A DNA stretch of 64,000 nt from Stutzerimonas stutzeri. Lineage in GTDB: Bacteria; Pseudomonadota; Gammaproteobacteria; Pseudomonadales; Pseudomonadaceae. This document shows positions 1-9,700 of this stretch, piece by piece. Every line of letters begins with the position of its first letter. Position 1 is the first letter of the stretch. Location of the stretch: positions 620,001 to 684,000 of the forward strand of contig NZ_PPXG01000001.1 in assembly GCF_002909485.1 (NCBI RefSeq), written 5' to 3'. The notes under the pieces are model-generated. The model was not told the origin of the DNA. It did no database searches and saw only the letters and a program-made list of their open reading frames with translations. The translations under genes were made by a program, and so were the position numbers.

Positions 1-620
1 TTCATCGACAGTGAGCGGGTGAATGCGGTGATCGCGCCCTTGGTTGCCGAATAATCCAGCAGCTGCGGGCTACCCTTGTAGGCGGTCACAGAGGTGGTGT
101 TGATGATCGAGGCGCCCTTGCCGAGGTGCGGCAGCGCCGCCTTGGTCATCTGAAAGATGCCGAAGATATTGGTGCGGAAGGTCTTCTCCCACTGTTCCTC
201 GCTGATGTCTTCGAGCTTTTCCTGCGGGTGCTGTTCGGCAGCGTTGTTGACCAGAATGTCGAGCTTGCCAAACGCGGCGAGGGTGTCGTCGATGACCTTG
301 CGGCAAACTTCGCGATCGGCCACGTCACCGGCGAAGGTCAGGCAACGGCGGCCATATTGCTCGACCACCTTGCGGGTTTCTTCGGCGTCCTGATGCTGGT
401 CGAGATAGAGAATCGCCACATCGGCACCCTCGCGGGCGAACAGCACCGCCACTGAGCGACCGATGCCGCTATCGCCACCCGTGATGATGGCGGTCTTGCC
501 TTCGAGCTTGCCTGCCGCCTTGTAGTCCTCGCCACGGTACTCCGGGCGTGGGTTCATCAGCCCTTCCTTGCCGGGCTCGGGCTGCTCCTGAGGCGGTAGG
601 GTCTGATTGTCTTCGGCCAT
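1..620 (-). CDS. SDR-family oxidoreductase, 5' part (runs off left edge)
   Basis: A short-chain dehydrogenase that would reduce or oxidise a small carbonyl/alcohol substrate with NAD(P)H in the cytoplasm; the substrate cannot be told. The start is ATG at 620, preceded by a strong GGAGG. About 45 hydrophilic N-terminal residues rich in Pro/Glu precede the Rossmann motif GGDSGIGR, followed by LVNNAAEQ (the SDR NNAG-type motif), a serine-containing strand INTTSVTAYKG and the catalytic YSATKGA. The N-terminal extension and this motif set resemble the general-stress YdaD/YghA-type dehydrogenases. The C-terminal third lies outside the window. It is transcribed away from mexS and is probably a separate unit. 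Confidence 0.85.
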   Translation of the reverse strand, partial: MAEDNQTLPPQEQPEPGKEGLMNPRPEYRGEDYKAAGKLEGKTAIITGGDSGIGRSVAVLFAREGADVAILYLDQHQDAEETRKVVEQYGRRCLTFAGDVADREVCRKVIDDTLAAFGKLDILVNNAAEQHPQEKLEDISEEQWEKTFRTNIFGIFQMTKAALPHLGKGASIINTTSVTAYKGSPQLLDYSATKGAITAFTRSLSM

Positions 621-726
621 GGGAAAATCCTCCGTCAAGGTTATTAGCCTGTATTCGGAGGACTGGAACGGCGCGAGAAAAGTTTCTGCGGGGCGATGAG
701 AGGGCCCCGTGCAGGGCCCTTGGCGG

Positions 727-1743
727 TCAGGTCAGGGTCATTACGACGCGCCCGCGGGGTACACCGCTTTCTACATACTGGTGGGCTTCAACGGCCTGCT
801 CGAACGGAAACTGCCGGTCGAGCTGTGGCCAGATTAGCCGGTCTGCAGTGAGCTGATTGATATGCTGCAACGCACGCTCCACGGCTTCACGGTTCTGCTC
901 GATACCAAGCTCCGGCTGCCCGGTGAAGTCGCACAGGCAGTGCAGGAAGAACTTGAAGTTCTTCTTGAACGCCGCACAGACCGGCAGCGCCGTCTCGTTG
1001 CCACCGTTCATGCCGTAAAGAATCAGCTTGCCCAACGGCGCTATCACATCCCCGAGCAGCTTCATCTGCGAACCGCCACAGGCATCGAGCACCACGTCCA
1101 CGCCGCGGCCGTCAGTGACCTTCTGCAGACGCCCTACCAGGTCCTCTTCCTCGGTAACGATCACCGTCTCGGCACCCAGCTCGCGTAAATAGTCGCGGTC
1201 CACGGCGGTATCGCAGGTGGCGATCACCCGCCCGCCAAGCGCTTTGGCCAGCTGCACGGCTGCCGGCCCGGTGCAATGCGCGGCCTGGTTGATCAGCACG
1301 TACTGGCCGGGTTCCAACTGCGCCAGTTCGACCAGCGCGAAGTAGCTGACCAGCATCGGCGTGTAATGGATCGCCGCCTCGCTGGCGCTGAGCATGTCCG
1401 GGTAGTGCACCAGAGCCTGTTGCGGCAGCAATGCGTGTTCGGCATAGAGCGGATACTGATTGAGGTCGTGAGCCGGAAAGCCGGCCACATGATCGCCGAC
1501 GCCGAACCCCTGGACGCCCTCACCCACCGCCAGCACCTCGCCTGCCACTTCGCTGCCGAGCCCGGCAGGCAGACGCGCGTGGCGTGGCGCAAGATCCTGG
1601 CGCCAAAGCACGTCATTCCAGCTGACACCGATGGCGCGAACACCGATCAGCACCTCGCCAGGGCCGGCAACCGGCACCGCGCGCTCCTCGTGGCGCAACA
1701 CGTCGGCCGGACCGAACTGATGAAAACGGATGATGCGGGACAT
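727..1743 (-). CDS. mexS: MexS-like MDR-family oxidoreductase
   Basis: A 338-residue medium-chain dehydrogenase/quinone-oxidoreductase. The N-terminal GroES-like half has GLGSEVAGEV and GEGVQGFGVGDHV. The Rossmann half has QAAHCTGPAAVQLAKALG. The usual catalytic-zinc Cys near residue 40 is absent. It is divergent from a MexT-like regulator that is followed by mexEF-oprN, and this context, with length (339 residues in P. aeruginosa), supports MexS. In P. aeruginosa loss of MexS activates MexT and the pump, and the enzyme is thought to detoxify electrophilic metabolites. The start at 1743 has GAGGGG upstream. A GC-rich hairpin without a U-tract (701-720) follows the stop. The family is sure; the MexS assignment is likely, on synteny. 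Confidence 0.78.
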   Translation of the reverse strand: MSRIIRFHQFGPADVLRHEERAVPVAGPGEVLIGVRAIGVSWNDVLWRQDLAPRHARLPAGLGSEVAGEVLAVGEGVQGFGVGDHVAGFPAHDLNQYPLYAEHALLPQQALVHYPDMLSASEAAIHYTPMLVSYFALVELAQLEPGQYVLINQAAHCTGPAAVQLAKALGGRVIATCDTAVDRDYLRELGAETVIVTEEEDLVGRLQKVTDGRGVDVVLDACGGSQMKLLGDVIAPLGKLILYGMNGGNETALPVCAAFKKNFKFFLHCLCDFTGQPELGIEQNREAVERALQHINQLTADRLIWPQLDRQFPFEQAVEAHQYVESGVPRGRVVMTLT

Positions 1744-2004
1744 TTCGACCCCTCACTTACTACTGTGCAAACGGACTCTATCGTCAGTATCGTCACAACT
1801 CCAGCTAACGGCGCGGATTCCCATCGATAGTTCCCATGCGCGGTAATGATGGAACTGCGTATGTATCCTTGGCGGCGTATTGCAGCTTTGTGCATTTTGA
1901 AAGCGTGATCGGGCATGCCGTTGTCAGCCGAAGCTGTCTAGAATGCCAACACCTCCAGAGCTGGACGCCTCTCGTTCCGGCTGCAGGCTCGACGTGAACC
2001 AGGT

Positions 2005-2922
2005 ATGAATCGCAACGACCTTCGCCGTGTTGACCTCAATCTGCTGATTGTCTTCGAAACGCTGATGCACGAACGCAGCGTCACGCGCGCCGCGGAAAAG
2101 CTGTTTCTCGGCCAGCCGGCGATCAGTGCTGCCCTGGCGCGACTGCGCACGCTATTCGATGACCCGCTGTTCGTGCGTACCGGCCGCAGCATGGAGCCAA
2201 CAGCCCGCGCCCTGGAAATCGCCCAGCTGCTGTCGCCGGCACTGGATTCGATCTCCACCGCCGTCAGCCGTGCCTCGACCTTCGACCCGGCCACGAGCAC
2301 CCAGGTGTTTCGCATCGGCCTGACCGACGAGGTGGAATTCGCGCTGTTGCCCCCTCTGCTGCGCCGCCTGCGCGCAGAAGCGCCGGACGTAGTGCTGGTG
2401 GTACGTCGCGCCAACTATCTGCTGATGCCGGGGCTGCTCACCTCCGGCGAGATCTCAGTTGGGGTCTGTTACACCGAAGAACTGCCAGCCAATGCCAAGC
2501 GCAAGGTGCTGCGTCGGCCCAAGCCCATGCTGCTACGTGCCGACAGCATTCCTGGCCGGCTGAGCATGGAGGATTACTGCAGCCGCCCGCATGCCATGGT
2601 GTCCTTCGCTGGCGATCTAAACGGTTACATCGACGAGGAACTGGCCCTGCACGGCTGCAAGCGCAAGGTGGTGCTGGCGGTGCCACAGTTCAACGGCCTG
2701 GCCAGCCTGCTTGCCGGAACCGATATCATCGCCACCGTCCCGGATTACGCCGCGGCCGCGCTGGCGGCCAACGGTGGCGTGCGGGCTGAGTCGCTGCCAT
2801 TTCAGACCAGCCAGGATTTCGAGCTGTCCATGGCCTGGCGCGGCGCCCAGGACAACGACCCCGCCGAGCGCTGGCTGCGTTCGCGCATCCAGATGTTCGT
2901 CGGCGATCCAGACAGTCTCTAG
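2005..2922 (+). CDS. mexT: MexT-like LysR regulator of mexEF-oprN
   Basis: A 305-residue LysR-type regulator. The N-terminus MNRNDLRRVDLNLL, the HTH segment VTRAAEKLFLGQPAISAAL and later stretches such as ANYLLMPGLLTSGEISVGV and LLAGTDIIATVPDYAA match my memory of P. aeruginosa MexT closely. MexT is a redox-responsive activator of mexEF-oprN and mexS. Here the frame is intact, unlike PAO1-type lines that carry an 8-bp insertion. It lies divergent from mexS across a 261-bp gap. Its target mexE is about 2.5 kb downstream instead of directly adjacent. The start at 2005 has only a weak ribosome site (AGG at 2001-2003) but aligns with the family N-terminus. Confidence 0.85.
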   Translation: MNRNDLRRVDLNLLIVFETLMHERSVTRAAEKLFLGQPAISAALARLRTLFDDPLFVRTGRSMEPTARALEIAQLLSPALDSISTAVSRASTFDPATSTQVFRIGLTDEVEFALLPPLLRRLRAEAPDVVLVVRRANYLLMPGLLTSGEISVGVCYTEELPANAKRKVLRRPKPMLLRADSIPGRLSMEDYCSRPHAMVSFAGDLNGYIDEELALHGCKRKVVLAVPQFNGLASLLAGTDIIATVPDYAAAALAANGGVRAESLPFQTSQDFELSMAWRGAQDNDPAERWLRSRIQMFVGDPDSL

Positions 2923-3115
2923 GACTGCGGCCCTACGTTAGACCGGTTCGCTGAACCGCGGCCCAAGGCGAACAAGTTCGGCCCTGCACGAGATTCGAAT
3001 GAAGCCTGGCATGAGGGCGTCCTGCTTGCCGCCCTCATCTAAGCGCCACACCTGCATTCACCCGACGCTAATTCGCGGACTCAGGAAGCCGAATGGACGT
3101 CGCCCCATGGACGCG

Positions 3116-3644
3116 TCAGAGCCCAAGCGTTTCGCGTAGTTGTGGGCCGAAGGCCCGGGTGGAGATGCCTGTCTGGAAGTCGAAGCGTTTGGCGCTGGCG
3201 AGCGGACCGACGATGACCGGATCGAAACCGGCATCCTCTACCAACTGCGCGGCCACCTTGATCGCCTGCTCGTCGTCCGAGGCGAGAGGGATTGGCCTGC
3301 CGGTCTCCTTCCCGGTGCGCCTCGCTACGCAAGCGATAGGCCGATATGGCATTGAAGGCCTTGACCAGCCGGGCCCCGGGCAAGAAACGTTGCGAGACCA
3401 GGCCCGAGCCGAGCGAGCGCGCTTCCTCCGCTATCGCGTTCCGGTCGAGGGCTACCGGCATTCAGCACGATCTTGCCCGCCATCAGGGCGCCGTGATCCC
3501 GTCCGACCTGCGGCGTCGCCCCGTAGGGCACGGTCAGCAGGATGACGTCACCGTAGTCCGCCGCTTCCGCGGGCGTGCCGATGCGGGCGTGATCGCACAG
3601 TTCGTCTGCCAACAATTGGGTTGCCGCAACTCGACAAAAGCTGA
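3116..3644 (-). pseudogene. NAD(P)-binding F420-reductase-like gene, decayed
   Basis: Three consecutive stretches in different minus-strand frames together resemble a NADPH-dependent F420-reductase-like protein (COG2085 type). The first, around 3465-3620, reads ARIGTPAEAADYGDVILLTVP and GKIVLNAG. The second, around 3330-3461, reads LVSQRFLPGARLVKAFNAIS. The third, 3116-3320, reads PIPLASDDEQAIKVAAQLVEDAG and ends at a TGA. Frames change near 3465 and near 3320. The first 40 or so residues with the GxGxxG nucleotide-binding loop are missing, the homology starting beside the stop codon of the YdcZ gene. Two frameshifts plus the 5' truncation make a working product very unlikely. Confidence 0.75.
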
Positions 3645-4133
3645 TTAGCTCGCCGTTGCCAGGACACGTGCAGAGGAGGCGCTGAACTGAATCAACACCA
3701 CCCCGCCGATCAACAACAACGCACCCAGCACCCGGGGCGTTGTGAGTTGGCGCTCAGCCAAGCCGAACAGGCCGAAATGATCCAGCACCAGCGACGCCAT
3801 GATCTGCCCGGCCATGGCCAGGGCGATAAAGCCTGAAGCGCCCAGCTTGGGCAGCAACATCAACGCCAAGGAAATAAAGCACACGCCAAACGCGCCCCCC
3901 GCCCACATCCACAGCGGTGCCTGGGTGATAAAGGTCAGGTTCGGCAACGGCAAGCGTAGCGCCAGGATCACCGGCAGCAATACGATGATGCTCACCAGCA
4001 GCGACGCCAGGGTGGCCCATAACGGATGGCCAAGCCCGCGCCCGAGGTTAGCGTTGATCGCACTCTGAAATGGCACCACCACCCCGGCGATGATCGCCAG
4101 CGTCAGAAAGCCCACCCAATGCAACGTCGTCAT
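3645..4133 (-). CDS. YdcZ/DMT-type inner-membrane transporter
   Basis: A 162-residue membrane protein of the DUF606/YdcZ branch of the drug/metabolite transporter superfamily. About five hydrophobic helices are visible, starting WVGFLTLAIIAGVVVPFQS with the family-typical Q-S-x-x-N (QSAINANLG), then GHPLWATLASLLVS and a C-terminal GALLLIGGVVLIQFS. The ATG at 4133 is preferred over an in-frame ATG at 4178 because GGGAG lies 8 bases before it. The substrate is unknown. It is divergent from a LysR gene 68 bp away and upstream, on the same strand, of the decayed oxidoreductase, a small regulator-transporter module inserted between mexT and mexE. Confidence 0.8.
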   Translation of the reverse strand: MTTLHWVGFLTLAIIAGVVVPFQSAINANLGRGLGHPLWATLASLLVSIIVLLPVILALRLPLPNLTFITQAPLWMWAGGAFGVCFISLALMLLPKLGASGFIALAMAGQIMASLVLDHFGLFGLAERQLTTPRVLGALLLIGGVVLIQFSASSARVLATAS

Positions 4134-4201
4134 TTCAGATCTCCCAGAGGTTTTGCTGGACTCTAGGTTATTCGTCACGCAAATTTAAATTCCAAGTTCT
4201 T

Positions 4202-5116
4202 ATGCTAAGTATGCAGCTGATGAATGATCTGCGCCGCATCGACCTCAACTTACTGGTGATCCTCGACGCCCTGCTCAGCGAGCAACACGTCACCCGCGCT
4301 GCCGAGCGTCTGCACCTGAGCCAGCCTGCGGTCAGCCACGCCCTGGCGCGTTTGCGTGACCTGCTTGGCGATCCGCTTTTGGTGCGTCAGGGCGGTAGCC
4401 TAGTGCCGACCGCTCGCGCACTGGAACTGGCCGCGCCACTGGCTGAAGCCCTGGCCCAGGTGCAAGCCTTGCTAGCACCGAATCGCTTTGATCCTGCTTC
4501 AGCCAAGCGCAGATTTCGTTTGGCGATGTCTGACTACAGTGCGGCGATTTTCCTGCCCGGCCTTGTGCGTACTTTGCGCAATGAAGCGCCGGGTATCGAT
4601 CTGCAAGTTATCCAGGCCAGCCGTGAAGGCATGGTGGATGGTGTGCTCAATGGCGACCTCGACCTAGCGGCGGGGGTTTTCCCCGACATGCCTGCCGAGT
4701 TGCGCACGACGCCGCTGTTCGAAGAGCACTACACCTGCCTGGTGGACCGCAACAGCCTACCGGCAAGTGGCACGCTGGATCTGCCGACTTACGTGTCACG
4801 CCCCCATGTATTGCTGGAAATGCGCGGCAGCGGCACGCCGGAAATCGAGCGGGCGTTGACGGCGATTCGTGAGCGGCGGCATGTGGCGGTCAGCCTGCCG
4901 CATTGGGGCGTGGCGCCGCAGTTGATTCAAGGCACCGACCTGATCCTCACCGTCTCGTCCCGAGGCGTGCTCAATATCGATCTTCAGCACCTGTTGGCGG
5001 TGCCGCCGCCGTTTCATATCCCATCGTTTGCGTTCGAATTGGCCTGGCATGCGCGGCGTGGGGGGGATGCGGGGTTGCAGTGGTTGATCGGGCGCGTACG
5101 GGGTGTGCAGCCCTGA
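4202..5116 (+). CDS. LysR-family regulator (NodD-like branch)
   Basis: A 304-residue LysR regulator with N-terminal HTH VTRAAERLHLSQPAVSHALARL and a NodD/LinR-style effector domain (RRFRLAMSDYSAAIFLPGL, then DLAAGVFPDMP). It probably controls the divergent YdcZ transporter; the 68-bp gap holds a short AT-rich palindrome AATTTAAATT near 4181. The start could be 4202 or the later ATG at 4220 (MNDLRRIDLNLL, which aligns better with the family N-terminus); neither has a clear ribosome site. It is not a second MexT: the effector domain differs substantially from the 2005-2922 protein. Confidence 0.85.
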   Translation: MLSMQLMNDLRRIDLNLLVILDALLSEQHVTRAAERLHLSQPAVSHALARLRDLLGDPLLVRQGGSLVPTARALELAAPLAEALAQVQALLAPNRFDPASAKRRFRLAMSDYSAAIFLPGLVRTLRNEAPGIDLQVIQASREGMVDGVLNGDLDLAAGVFPDMPAELRTTPLFEEHYTCLVDRNSLPASGTLDLPTYVSRPHVLLEMRGSGTPEIERALTAIRERRHVAVSLPHWGVAPQLIQGTDLILTVSSRGVLNIDLQHLLAVPPPFHIPSFAFELAWHARRGGDAGLQWLIGRVRGVQP

Positions 5117-5467
5117 GCATTGTAGTGAACGGGCTTGCCTGCTCACTACAGGTTTCCTTGATACCCGGGAGACCGGGCCTGGCTTGATGACGACCGTTCA
5201 CTGCACTAACAAGTTTTCTCTAAACCTTTACCTCGCGAAAACTCGAACTGAGAGCGGGGTGTGCTCTGCCGCACTTATTTTCAGCCTGATTGGTCGGCAC
5301 ACTCCGCCTCCCATTGCCATCGCATTACGCCTCGCCACATGTCCCATCGATGAAACCTGCGGCAACATCATCGCGGGTGATATTCACCTTCGCCTCGTTC
5401 GATTTTTGCTGAACGGCTTGACCACGCAGACTCCTGCCATCAACAAATCCGACTTGCGGAGTCAAGC
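5117..5467. other. 351-bp gene-free stretch upstream of mexE
   Basis: No convincing gene lies here. The stretch holds the presumed mexE promoter and a nod-box-like site at 5367-5390. Imperfect inverted arms surround 5124-5150 (TGTAGTGAAC / GCTCACTACA), just after the LysR stop, and may be a weak terminator. Confidence 0.5.
5367..5390 (+). promoter_or_regulatory. Candidate MexT (nod-box-like) binding site
   Basis: The bases fit the LysR/NodD core ATC-N9-GAT exactly (ATC 5367-5369, GAT 5379-5381). They fit the longer motif remembered for MexT, ATCA-N5-GTCGAT-N4-ACYAT, at 12 of 15 defined positions. The site lies about 80 bp before the mexE start, where an activator site is expected. This is a pattern match only. 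Confidence 0.4.
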
Positions 5468-6701
5468 ATGGAACGTTCTTTCAACGCCTTGCGTTTTCCC
5501 CTTATTGCCCTGACGGTGCTAATCACCGCCGCCTGTGGCAAGGCACCGGAGGCCACCCAGTCGGGAATGCCACCGCCCGCCGTCAGCGTCGCGGAGGTCA
5601 TCGAACAGCAGGTGACCGAATGGGACGAACTCACCGGTCGCCTGGAAGCGCCGGAATCGGTGGAGATACGCCCGCGCGTGTCTGGCTTCATCGATAAGGT
5701 CGCCTTCGAGGAAGGCGCGCTGGTGAACAAAGGTGACCTACTGTTCCAAATCGATCCGCGCCCCTTCCAGGCCGAGGTCAAGCGCCTGCAGGCGCAGTTG
5801 CAGCAGGCCCGCGCCACTCAACAGCGTACCGTCGCCGAAGCCGAACGCGGGGAGCGCCTGCGGCAGAAGGAAGAATGCGATTTCGGCCGAACTTGCTGAT
5901 GCCCGTGTCAGCGCTGCCAGCGAGGCCCGTTCGGCGACCGCGGCGATCCAGGCGCAGCTGGATCGCGCCCAGCTGGACCTCTCCTTCACGCGTGTCACCG
6001 CCCCTATCGACGGTCGCGTCGGCCGGGCACTAATCACCGCTGGCAACCTGGTGAACGCTGGCGAGGCGCTGCTGACCACGCTGGTATCCACCGACAAGGT
6101 CTATGCCTATTTCGAAGCGGACGAGCGCACCTACCTCAAGTACCGCGATCTGGCGCGCAGCGGTGATCGTGGCGAGACGACGCCGGTCTACCTCGGCTTG
6201 TCCAGCGAAGATGGCCACCCGCATTTGGGCCGCATGAACTTCGTCGACAACCAGGTGGACCCGCGCACCGGCACCATCCGCGGCCGCGCTGTATTCGACA
6301 ACCGCGGCGGCAGCTTCACCCCTGGCCTGTATGCCCGGCTCAAGCTGGTCGGCAGCGCTACCTACGACGCCGTGCTGATCAAGGACGTCGCCGTCGGCAC
6401 GGATCTGGGCAAGAAATTCGTCCTGGTACTGGCCGAAGACGGCACTGTCGCCTACCGCCCGGTCGAACTGGGCCCCAAGCTCGAAGGCTTGCGCATCGTC
6501 CGCAGCGGCCTGGCCAAGGGCGAAAGCATCGTCGTCAATGGCCTGCAGCGCGTGCGCCCGGGCAGCCAGGTGCAGCCGGAGTCGGTACCGATGGCCGACG
6601 CGGAGACGCTGGCCACATTGCGCCAGCAGAACCGTGCCATCAGCGAAGCGATGAAGCCGCAGGTCGTCGAGCGCTCAGTAGCCCAGCGCCCGAGCAGCTA
6701 A
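5468..6701 (+). pseudogene. mexE: MexE-like RND membrane-fusion protein, frameshifted
   Basis: Periplasmic adaptor lipoprotein of the MexEF-OprN efflux pump. The N-terminal part has a lipobox (LITAAC) and a biotinyl-lipoyl region (RPRVSGFIDKVAFEEG), then runs to a TGA near 5899 after reading out of frame from about 5870. The following frame continues the family sequence (NAISAELADARV, TRVTAPIDGRVG, GLYARLKLVG) to 6701. Removing one base at about 5870, in a GAAGGAAGAA context, restores a 410-residue protein, close to the 414 of P. aeruginosa MexE. No other defect is visible and mexF and oprN downstream are intact, so this is a recent mutation, a phase-variable state or a sequencing error. Confidence 0.85.
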
Positions 6702-6796
6702 GCATTACCACCCACCTGTCCTGAACTCCGGCGCGCCAGCCGCGCCAATCCGATCGATCCGTCAGGGCGCTAACGCGTCCTACCCCGGAGTGCGTC

Positions 6797-9700
6797 ATGA
6801 ATTTCTCGCAATTCTTCATCAAACGGCCGATTTTCGCCGCCGTGCTGTCGCTGGTGATCCTCATTGGCGGGGCCATCTCGCTGTTCCAGCTGCCGATCAG
6901 TGAGTACCCCGAAGTCGTCCCGCCGACCGTGGTGGTGCGTGCCAACTTCCCCGGTGCCAACCCCAAGGTAATCGGCGAAACCGTCGCCTCGCCGCTGGAA
7001 CAGGCCATCACCGGCGTAGAAGGCATGCTCTATATGTCGTCCCAGGCGACCGCCGACGGCAAGCTGACCCTGACCATCACTTTTGGACTGGGTACTGACC
7101 TGGACAACGCCCAGGTGCAGGTGCAAAACAGGGTTACTCGGACCATGCCGACCTTGCCGACCGAGGTACAGCGCCTCGGTGTGACCGTGGACAAGGCCTC
7201 GCCGGACCTGACCATGGTGGTCCACCTGACCTCGCCGGATCAGCGCTACGACATGCTCTACCTGTCCAACTACGCCGCACTCAACGTCAAGGACGAGCTG
7301 GCGCGACTGGACGGCATCGGTGATGTGCAGCTATTCGGCATGGGCGATTACTCGTTGCGCGTCTGGCTCGATCCGGAGAAGGTCGCCTCGCGCAACCTCA
7401 CCGCATCGGACGTGGTCAACGCGATCCGCGAGCAGAACCGCCAGGTTGCCGCGGGCTCGTTGGGCGCACCGCCAGCACCGGGCGCGACGGACTTCCAGCT
7501 GTCGATCAACACCCAGGGCCGGCTGGTCACCGAGGAAGAATTCGAGAACATCATCATCCGCGCCGGTGAAGACGGCTCGATCACCCGCCTGCGGGACATC
7601 GCCCGTGTCGAGCTGGGTTCCAGTCAGTACGCGCTGCGTTCGCTGTTGAACAACCAACCCGCCGTCGCCATTCCGGTATTCCAGCGCCCCGGTTCGAACG
7701 CCATCGAAATCTCCGATTCGGTACGGGCACGCATGGCTGAGCTCAAGCGCGACTTCCCGGAAGGCGTGGATTACGAAATCGTCTACGACCCGACCATCTT
7801 CGTACGTGGCTCCATCGAAGCGGTGGTGCACACCCTGCTGGAAGCCATCGTACTGGTTGTGCTGGTGGTGATCCTGTTCCTGCAGACCTGGCGCGCCTCG
7901 ATCATCCCGCTGGCTGCCGTTCCGGTGTCGCTGATCGGTACGTTTGCGGTCATGCATATGCTCGGTTTTTCGCTGAACGCGCTGTCGCTTTTCGGCCTGG
8001 TACTGGCCATCGGCATCGTGGTGGACGATGCCATCGTCGTGGTGGAAAACGTCGAGCGCAACATCGGCCTCGGCAAGTCGCCGGAGGAAGCGACCCGTCA
8101 GGCCATGAAGGAAGTGACCGGGCCGATCATCGCCACGGCTTTGGTGCTCTGCGCGGTGTTTATCCCGACCGCGTTCATTTCCGGCCTCACCGGGCAGTTC
8201 TACCAACAGTTTGCGCTTACGATCGCCATCTCCACCGTTATCTCGGCGTTCAATTCGCTGACCCTCTCGCCGGCACTGGCTGCCGCGCTCCTCAGGTCGC
8301 ACGACGCGCCCAAAGACGGCTTCTCGCGTCTACTCGATCGAATTTTTGGCGGCTGGCTGTTCGCCCCGTTCAATCGCATGTTCGACCGCGCCAGCCACGG
8401 CTACGTCGGTCTGGTACGACGCATCTTGCGCGGTAGCGGCATTGCCCTGGTGGTCTATGTCGGACTGGTCGGCCTGGGTTACATGGGCTTCGCCAGCACG
8501 CCGACCGGTTTCGTGCCGCCGCAAGACAAACAGTATCTGGTCGCATTTGCTCAACTGCCCGATGCGGCCACGCTGGATCGCACTGAGGATGTGATCAAGA
8601 AAATGTCCGAAATCGCCGGCAAGCACCCGGGCGTGGAAAACACCATCGCCTTCCCTGGGCTGTCAATTAACGGTTTCACCAACAGTCCGAATAGCGGCAT
8701 CGTCTTCGTCGCCCTGAAAGACTTCGGCCAGCGTAAGGACGAGAGCATGTCCGCCGGGGCGATAGCCGCCGAGCTCAACGGCCAGTTCAGCGGTATTCAG
8801 GAAGCGTATCTCGCGATTTTCCCGCCACCCCCGGTACAAGGGTTGGGCACCATCGGCGGCTTCCGCCTACAGGTGCAGGACCGCGGCAACCTCGGCTACG
8901 AGGAGCTCTACAACCAGGTGCAGAACGTCATCGCCAAGAGCGCCGACTACCCAGAACTGGCCGGCCTGTTCACCAGTTACCAGGTCAACGTGCCGCAGGT
9001 GGATGCCGATATCGACCGCGAAAAGGCCAAGACCCACGGTGTGCCGATCGACGAGATCTTCGACACCATGCAGGTCTATCTGGGCTCCCTGTATGCCAAC
9101 GACTTCAACCGCTTCGGCCGTACCTATCAGGTCAACGTCCAGGCTGATCAGAAGTTTCGCCTGGCGCCCGAGCAGATAGGCCAACTGAAGGTGCGCAACA
9201 ACCGTGGGGAGATGGTTCCGCTGTCGACCTTCGTCAACGTCACCGACAGCGCTGGTCCGGACCGGGTGATGCATTACAACGGCTTCCTCACCGCCGAGAT
9301 CAACGGCGCAGCCGCACCGGGCTACAGCTCCGGTCAGGCCGAGGCCGCCATGGAGCGACTGCTCAAGGCCGAACTGCCGAACGGCATGAGCTACGAATGG
9401 ACCGAGCTGACCTATCAGCAGATCCTCGCCGGCAATACCGCGATATTCGTTTTCCCGCTTTGCGTGCTGCTGGCTTTCCTGGTGCTGGCCGCGCAGTACG
9501 AGAGCTGGAGCCTGCCGCTGGCGGTGATCCTGATCGTACCGATGACGCTGCTCTCGGCGATCACCGGGGTGATCCTGGCCGGTAGCGACAACAACGTGTT
9601 TACCCAGATCGGCCTCATCGTGCTGGTGGGCCTGGCGTGCAAGAACGCCATCCTCATCGTCGAGTTCGCCAAGGATAAACAGGAAGAAGGCATGGACCGG

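Noticed and set aside
701-720. GC-rich hairpin after mexS as a terminator
   Set aside because: Seven-bp arms are perfect but no T-run follows on the minus strand; mentioned only in the mexS entry.
1786-1840. Possible nod box in the mexS-mexT gap
   Set aside because: CCATCGATAGTTCCCAT resembles the right half of the motif, but no ATC-N9-GAT core is present; too weak to annotate.
3081-3615. Working oxidoreductase gene from any one of the three frames
   Set aside because: Each frame covers only a third of the family and the nucleotide-binding loop is missing.
7331-8302. Long minus-strand frame inside mexF
   Set aside because: Shadow of mexF; the composition is that of complemented transmembrane codons.
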